From Platerodrilus igneus (Eukaryota; Arthropoda; Insecta; Coleoptera; Lycidae), in assembly GCA_036346225.1 (NCBI GenBank), contig JARFIW010001469.1, positions 12,742,001 to 12,806,000 of the forward strand: a stretch of 64,000 nucleotides of DNA, in the 5' to 3' direction. Shown one piece after another: positions 57,751-64,000 of the stretch. The notes beneath the pieces were generated by a model. That model was given only the letters and a program-made list of their open reading frames with translations, was not told where the DNA came from and did not search any database. Each line of letters begins with the position of its first letter. Position 1 is the first letter of the stretch. The position numbers and the translations under genes were made by a program.

Positions 57751-58564
57751 CACAAAGTACGATGTTTTCTTTTCTCGCCAAACCATATTATAGCAAAACC
57801 AAGCGTTAAGTAAAACGTCATATCTATCAGCTTTTCTGCTGATTTTATAAATCTGAAAAAATTAAAATTAAGTTATAAAATAGTAGTAAAAATTTTTATA
57901 TCAACAGTATAAAGATATATTGGGCATGCAATCCAAGGTATAACACCGAGATTGAAATGTCAACAATCGCTAATACCTATCCCAAAATTTAAACAAAGTG
58001 ATTTTTAACGTTTCTTTAAAAACACTACACGGTTCTCTAGGTGACTGCGGACCCAGTTTGAAAACTCCTCACCTGGTACAAGCAACTCAATATGCGGACG
58101 GAAGCTGCTGACAGGAGGAACAACCCGCTTGAACAAGTAGAAACACAATACAACTTAAAACAAGCGATGTGATGCGACTGGCAGAAACTACCGGACGCTG
58201 TCGCAAAGTGCACAAACGAAATCACAGCTTGAGTAGATTTATGCTAGACAGTATTTCACAATTAAATGCATGTAACCTTCTAGACAATTTTCATTGGAAT
58301 AAGGGTGTAATAAAAACTAGCTACTAATATAAGGTATACTGTTTCGCAGTTTCTTTCCTTCATAGTGCGCTATTACAATTAAATCAAAATAGCAACTGAT
58401 GAGAAGATCGTTGATAAATTGGTACATGACACAGAAAAATTATAACAATAATCAATATCGCTAAATAAATCATCTAAATATATTTATCGTATTATAATGC
58501 TTTCCAAACCATTCCAGTGCAAAGTTTTGCATTTCTAAATCAGTGCTGCTGACTTCAGAAAAGG
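57751..58564 (-). other. 3' flank of odorant receptor locus a
   Basis: Contains the block 58030-58260 shared with 19090-19400. A GGTATACTGTTTCGCAGT stretch at about 58346 is the empty-site match to the flanks of the 4 kb palindrome. Confidence 0.5.
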
Positions 58565-58847
58565 TTATGCATTTTCACGTTTTAGTCTCCTGGAGTAGAA
58601 TTGGCACATGATTGCAGCGTACGAATAACTTGCTCTTAATATCTAAAATAGTAAAGTAAGAATTTTAGCTAGCGTCACAATTTCTACTTACAATAACCAT
58701 AGTAGCAGTGGACATCTCGTAGAAAACACCAACCGATAAGTGCAAAGGCTTTTGCGAACGCACCATTATTTGTAGTAATGTGGTTTTCGCACTCCTGTTC
58801 AATTCGTACCACTGGCACTCCCAAACGGATTTTGCTACCCTTGCACT
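58565..58847 (-). CDS. Odorant receptor a, exons 4-5 (C-terminus; upstream exons outside window)
   Basis: Exon 4 (58847-58692, 156 bp) follows TTGTTCTTAG and encodes VWECQWYELN, MVRSQKPLHLSVG and EMSTATMVI, then GTAAGT. Exon 5 (58642-58565) follows TACTATTTTAG and encodes ILRASYSYAAIMCQFYS plus a tail two codons longer than in locus b. Exon sizes, phases and most residues equal those of receptor b, so this is a recent paralog. Exons 1-3 are not found up to 64000. By analogy they lie beyond intron 3, which here contains an LTR-like repeat and BEL sequence. The visible exons are intact, so it may be functional. Confidence 0.8.
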
Positions 58848-59075
58848 CTAAGAACAATAAAGGTTTACAAATAAATAGATAAAGCTTATGCAAAATAAAA
58901 CATTGGAGTAATACCAAGTTGCTCAACACAACCAATTAAAATATTTAACTAATGTCTTATAAACTCTAAGGCTCGTGGATAAAATTAAGTAAACTGAGAT
59001 CCTTCTTTTAATTCTGACATAAATAAAAATCCAAAGTTTATAGCTTTTCAATTTTTATTGTGAGGTTGTAACGAA

Positions 59076-61195
59076 TACAATTACCTGCTTCATTAATGTA
59101 CGCTTTTGTTCTAAATATTTATTTAACAAAAATTCTTTATTAAACAGAAAATATTAAATTCCTATTGTAGCAATATAATACCAATTCGTTACTTAGAACT
59201 CCACCTATATCTAAGGACTCGAAGTAGAATTTAAGTTTTCATTTATCTGTGTATGTGTTGATGCAACAATACAATTCTGCGCGTGCTTGAATAATAAAAT
59301 TGCCTCGTGGTCAAGGTTTATCATTTAACGTCCGAATATAATCAGATAAACAAGTTTGTTGAAAACGTGGGCCAGCAGGTTTTAAAAACATGCAGTCCCA
59401 AAGGCAGGTAGAATGGTGTCGACGTATACCATTACACCAATTTGTAGTTTAATCGACCTATTCTTACTGTGAAATAAACATCATCTACGGAAGGGGAATA
59501 ATTTTCAATTTTGCATACAAATCATTTTCTCGTTCTTTTCAGCGCAAGTTTAATGTGGTTACAGTATTGAAGCAATTTTTAGGTCCAATATTGAAACGCA
59601 AATTTTATGTAAATCCAGTACCGAAACAAGTTTTATGTTATACAGTATTGAAACGCAAGTATGAAGCCAATTGTTATAGAGTATTGGAACGCAAATTTTA
59701 TGTAGACACGTAATGTATAAAATATGGGAGCGCTAAATTTTATGTATCTGATCGTTATGGAACACTGAAGCACAATTTTTTGTTATGCAGTATTGAAAGT
59801 TCAAAGTCTCAAATGTTACTATGGAGTATGGTGGAATTTTCCGTAAATTTTGTTTTGTATAAAAGTCAAGCTGTAGAGCCGTGCAAGTGCAAGCCGCGCG
59901 CACCTGTTGTAAGTACTCAAGATGGTTGACAAAATCTGATGTCTAGCAGATTATTTGAGATGAGTCATCTCCAATTCTAATTCAATTTTCATTTCACGGA
60001 ACCATTACTGGAAATGTAATAATAACTTTTGTAAATTTTATATGGTCATTTAAATTGGTACACCTAATTTTTGTACAGAATTTAATAGTTGGATATTGCA
60101 TAAATGTTCTTATAAACACAAAGAACATTCTATAAGATAACTTTATTTGAATTTACAAGGTTACACTAAAATGTATTCGTAACTAAGCACGTGACACATT
60201 AATATTTATTTGTCACATTATAAAATATAATTTTTCGACAGTACACTTGAAGTACAGATTAGTTCAAACCATAAGTATTTTTGACCTTTAATTCAAGCAA
60301 TTAAATTAATTAAAAATGTAGTTCTGCAGTTTAAGGAAAGTCAACGTATTTAATCAATTAATTGTAAACCCAAACAGGATCCTATTTCGGTATCAAATAC
60401 AAGTTGTAGAATAATAACAAAAAGACTTTAATTTTTCTAGAGAACTATATTAAATTTACACTTACAAAATTCATACAAATAATCAGAGACTACTCCTAGA
60501 CTTTATTAAAAGTAGGTATCTAAAGGGTTTCAGTACGTATAAAATTGTACAAATGATGTATATATTTTTTTTGTAAATCAATAGAAAGTGCAATAAGTTG
60601 TTTTAAAGCTTTCTTTCATAGAAGTCAACCATAATTTTTCTATAAAAGCAAGCAACCATATTTATAAAATTTTTGTAGTGAAGATTGGTATTGTGTTTAA
60701 AAAATTTTTTGGAGGTATAATCTTGCCTAGTTAATTTTTTTGGAATTTATTTTTTTTGTGATAAAGTGACTAGGCTCTAATGCAGTCCTAGTTCTAAAAT
60801 GTTTAGAAGTGATTAAATTTTCAGATAGTACGAGATCGTCGTTCCAATTCCAGTTTGCAGAGTCATAAGTAAGTATTATATTTCTATGTTTTGCTCGTTA
60901 AGGATATTTTTTCTTTTCGAAGATTTCCGTATCTTATCTTCGGATTGTTTCTCATTATAGCTATTATTAAGATACGGTGGCGTCCATTAAAATTCTTTTA
61001 TTATCGTATACCTTACTACGACTCTGGCTCATAGCTCTGCCCTAAGCTGAAGAAGCTTAGCTGGCTGGAAGATTTCTTTCGAGGGTTTTTTTATGCTCAA
61101 AGCCATTTTCAATCCTCTTTACTCTGGGCTTAAACCTTAGATAGGAACCCCTCATAATTTATTGAGGCCCTGCCGCCTATAAGGTAGAGTAAATA
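59076..61195 (+). mobile_element. LTR-like repeat of about 2.1 kb, copy 2
   Basis: Starts TTGTAACGAATACAATTACC, the counterpart of 27889, and ends CTATAAGGTAGAGTAAA. It matches copy 1 throughout, with a putative primer-binding site TGGCGTCC at 60978. It lies in intron 3 of receptor a, between exon 4 and the conserved intron block at 61228. No target duplication is evident, so the exact borders are uncertain by about 10 bp. Confidence 0.6.
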
Positions 61196-61227
61196 CACTA
61201 TATATTTATATATAAAAGAATAGTGTA

Positions 61228-61432
61228 ACAAGGTACACTGAGAAAGGTAGTTTGACTGATTCGAGGAACTTGATGTTTTAAAAAGTGATGCATTTATTAT
61301 TGAAACATCTCATCTTTATTAGCTCTCACAGTGTAGAGAAAATTAGCAAACGCACGATCTTTTCTTATGGCAGACATATGTATGGTAAAGTTGGCAACCA
61401 ATGGTAAGTATAACGGTGACAGCAGAATTAAA
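61228..61432 (-). other. Conserved intron 3 segment of receptor locus a
   Basis: Counterpart of 24405-24620. It lies directly beyond the LTR-like repeat and shows the pre-insertion continuity of the intron. Confidence 0.55.
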
Positions 61433-61689
61433 TTCAGAGTTTATAATATTTTGGTATTGCTAGTAATGGACACAAACTCTTGTTAGTACTGTTGTACAAT
61501 ATTCGTTTATTTCCAAACCAGGTACAGCTAACATAAAATCAACAAAAATATTATAAAATCTTTTAGTGTTTTTCAACAAATGTCACCAATATAAATTTCA
61601 AAACTGACATCCCAAAACCCAAATTGTTTTTTAATAAAGTGTGTTTCAGCTTTATCAGCTTTTTTTCCCTAAAATGTTTATCTAGCCCT

Positions 61690-61845
61690 CCTACTACGGG
61701 AAAGCGTAGTCGTCGCGTGCGCAACACTCCCCCCCTAGTAAGGTGGTGTCATTAGTCGACTTACCATCATCTATTTTCGCGACGTCCAAGACTGACGGTC
61801 GTTTATAGACGCCCGTCTCTGTCTGCACGGTAGCTCTTCTTACCT
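61690..61845 (-). pseudogene. BEL/Pao fragment B, C-terminal end
   Basis: On the minus strand it reads RRATVQTETGVYKRPSVLDV, then KSTNDTTLLGGECCARDD, ending in a stop at about 61690. This is the usual BEL C-terminus (RRATV...YTRP...GGEC). It joins in frame to the piece ending at 63629 (TDGQV) if the insertion between is removed. Confidence 0.75.
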
Positions 61846-61963
61846 TGTAACGTTTTACATATAGGCAATCACAAAATTGCTATATGTTAGATGGAATGCC
61901 GCGATCAAGGCGTAAATATGTAGTCGACGTAGTTATCAATCCGTGCAGCCATGCGTGCGGGGT

Positions 61964-62359
61964 TCAAGGCGCCTGCCCGATGTACTTGCATTCATTCTTG
62001 TACGGGCATCTAGTCAGATAAGGATACTTTAAAAAAAAACGTGTTAGGAAAGTTTCCTTACCATGCTGAATAGAAACAAATTCCATTCTTGGCAAAGGCA
62101 TGTTGTCTGGTCTGCGACAAGAGCAGATTATTGTTGAAAACAAGCAGCGAAGTGGAAAAGATATATAAAACGGTTTGTAAGCGTGACAATATGGCGTTTT
62201 TATCGTCATTAATTTATTTGAATTTTTAGCAAGCACCTTCACTTTTAATAAATACATAATGGATTTCAGGAATTGATTTGCATAATTTTGTGATTTATGA
62301 AACTCGGTCAAGCTTTGGAGATGGCATCCCATCCGTTGACAATGTAGCGACATTTGCAC
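61964..62359 (-). CDS. Unrecognised 131-codon ORF in the TG...CA insertion
   Basis: Reads MQMSLHCQRMGCHL at the start and YPYLTRCPYKNECKYIGQAP at the end, with five cysteines in the second half. No domain is recognised. It may be chance, since the host element looks like a solo LTR. Confidence 0.2.
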   Translation of the reverse strand: MQMSLHCQRMGCHLQSLTEFHKSQNYANQFLKSIMYLLKVKVLAKNSNKLMTIKTPYCHAYKPFYISFPLRCLFSTIICSCRRPDNMPLPRMEFVSIQHGKETFLTRFFLKYPYLTRCPYKNECKYIGQAP

Positions 62360-63002
62360 GTGGTCGCTGCAATCCGCAGGTGTTGTAAGTTTGTGTAAAC
62401 ACTTTTCCTACGGTGAGTACGCTTTTATTTGTTGTAACAAACATCGATCCAAGCAAGAAGTAAATTCATTGTGTAACGTTGTCGACTTGGAAGATAAATA
62501 ATTTGCTAAATGATTTAGAATTTCAATACATTTCCGATAATTAAATATATTAAAGTTTTTTTTGTTAAACGATTTAAAATTTGTAGCATATTTTCAAATA
62601 TTAAGATGTGAAAGCTTTCTTATTAAAATAAATTATGCTTCATTGTGTACATATAAGATAATTTGCTTAACGATTTAAAATAGTTTTAGTGTTTTTGAAT
62701 ATAGAATTTGAAAGCTTTCCAGTTAAAATAAATTCACTTTATTTAGATTATGTCAGATGATCTGGCTAGATTTTTTGTTATTACTCGTTAATTTTAAATA
62801 GTCGTTTAGGGCACAACTTAGTTTAACATCTGCCAGATAAACATCTGGAGTTACATGTTTACTCAAACAAGTAAAACGTATATTCTGAAAACGAATTGTA
62901 TGATAAGCTAATCTTTGACTTTTATTGAAAAGCTACTCAGATGTTATAAAGATTCAAGTTTGATCTATAACAAACCTTGTGAGCCGAGAACAAAGATCTT
63001 TG

Positions 63003-63150
63003 CTTGAAGCATTCGCTTAATGTAATGAAATATTTTTTATGATGGGCTTCGCCCATTAACAATTGCTAGGTTTGAAGCGTTCGGTTAATGTAATGAGGTA
63101 TTATTTTTTTTATGATGGGCCTCAGCCACTAACACCTGCTAATTTGTCGA
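63003..63150 (+). repeat. Tandem duplication, unit of about 68 bp
   Basis: Two copies of TTGAAGCRTTCGSTTAATGT, then ATTTTTTTATGATGGGC and a CATTAACAA tail, inside the TG...CA insertion. Confidence 0.75.
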
Positions 63151-63628
63151 TTTAGCATTGATAAAACCTTTCCACTTCATGCTCTTATAATTATGATTCT
63201 GTCTTTATTTTATTTATTTTTTTGTATATAAAAGAGCACTAAATAATTTTATTACATATCCGCAAATTACTGTAATAGTTTTATTTCTGGAAATTCTGGT
63301 TACAAGGTTTAAGTGTAAATGAAACACAGTTATGTTGTTGAATATCAATCTTCAGGCATAAGTTAATTCCCTTAAGGTTAATCTGCGTCTTTTCTTAAAA
63401 AGATTATTTTGTGTTTATGTATTTGACGTAGTGGCGCCCTAAATTGTACAAAGACAGGTTGGATAATAGAAAAGACCCCACTATTTCATGCCTCCGCAGG
63501 GATAAACCCCGAGACTAGTCCGCGAGCATAAATAATTCTTTTTGGCAACACAGTTTGGCTCTGTCATCCTAATTAAAGCCACCCTCTGCGATATATTAGC
63601 CAAAAAAGTAAATCTTTTATTACAACCT

Positions 63629-64000
63629 GACCATCTGTTCTTTTCACTACTGTCAGTACCCCTCCCTTTGACTAACAATTGCGCGGGTTGCGTTTGCAAA
63701 CAATTAAAACGACGTCGCCAACTTCAATTGGTTTTACCTGATGAGACCATTTTGTGCGCCGAGTTACATTTGGAAAAGACTCTGTAATCCAACGTTTTCA
63801 AAACATGTTTGCTAACTTTTGAGATGTTAGCCAATTATTTCTCAACATCGCCGCGTCATCGCTAATTATGCTCAACAGTTTAGACCCATTAGAGGATCCC
63901 AAGAGAAAGTGATTTGGGATTAGTGCTTCTTGAGTATCATTAACAGTCGGCAAATACGTCAGGGGGCGAGAGTTAACAATGCTTTCAACTTCCATAAAGA
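63629..64000 (-). pseudogene. BEL/Pao fragment B, integrase C-terminal part
   Basis: On the minus strand from the window edge: EVESIVNSRPLTYLP, ALIPNHFLLGSSNGSK, LRNNWLTSQKLANMF, a stop where Trp is usual, then KRWITESFPNVTRRTKWS, KPIEVGDVVLIV and RNPRNC followed by a stop. This is diagnostic of BEL/Pao. It continues out of the window, so the upstream protease/RT may exist beyond 64000. Confidence 0.9.

Larger units (their letters stand above)
61846..63624. mobile_element. 1.78 kb TG...CA insertion in BEL fragment B
   Basis: On the plus strand it begins TGTAACGTTTTAC and ends TTTTATTACA, with a perfect 4-bp duplication ACCT (61842-61845 and 63625-63628). Removing it restores the BEL reading frame. 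Ends and duplication size fit an LTR element or solo LTR. The inverted-LTR element at 40870 and the LTR-like repeats also start TGTAAC. It contains a 67-bp tandem duplication (63003-63150). Confidence 0.7.

Noticed and set aside
61220..61240. TGTAACAAGGT as the right end of LTR-like copy 2 with an AGGT duplication
   Set aside because: The left flank AGGT would fit, but the same TGTAACAAGATAC occurs at receptor locus b (24413) without the repeat beside it, so it belongs to the intron, not to the element.
63481..63699. 72-codon minus ORF
   Set aside because: It overlaps the BEL fragment in a different frame and crosses the insertion border at 63624.

Overview
This is a eukaryotic, AT-rich window, almost certainly from an insect. 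The clearest host genes are members of the insect-specific odorant receptor family (7tm_6). They have introns with canonical GT/AG splice sites. Nearly everything else is transposable-element sequence: several RTE/BovB-like LINE copies, three hAT transposases, two BEL/Pao fragments, LTR-type repeats about 2 kb long, a tRNA-derived SINE, MITE/foldback elements and (TA)n tracts. I see no prokaryotic operons, CRISPR arrays or rRNA.

Layout: 1-365 is a LINE 5' fragment (-). 1226-4450 is a decayed LINE (+). 5633-13629 is an array of four units of 1.6-2.1 kb, each bounded by (TA)n; two of them are clear inverted copies, and each carries promoter-like and primer-binding-site-like motifs. 13630-18030 holds LINE fragments and one long LINE copy (-). 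19476-23441 is a 4 kb palindromic element with an inserted SINE. 23635-33674 (-) is a five-exon odorant receptor gene whose third intron (8.7 kb) holds a hAT, a BEL fragment and an LTR-like repeat. 34969-36235 is a foldback-type repeat element with GGGTCA-rich arms. 37745-37990 is a MITE. 38071-40665 is a hAT transposase (-). 40870-43088 is an inverted pair of LTRs meeting at a retroviral-type primer-binding site. 44975-51395 is a LINE carrying a SINE that in turn carries a hAT (three layers). 52130-57400 is one LINE inserted into another. 58565-58847 (-) holds the last two exons of a second odorant receptor. 59076-61195 is a second LTR-like repeat. 61690-64000 is a BEL fragment (-) split by a 1.78 kb TG...CA insertion.

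The two receptor loci are paralogous over more than their exons. The 3' flank (19090-19400 against 58030-58260) and part of intron 3 (24405-24620 against 61228-61432) also match, in the same order. The window therefore holds parts of a tandem receptor array later inflated by transposons. The second locus acts as a natural empty site for the 4 kb palindrome next to the first. Of the protein-coding sequences, only the receptor exons look intact. All transposase, RT and integrase ORFs carry stops or frameshifts. Family calls rest on motif recognition by eye; I ran no searches.
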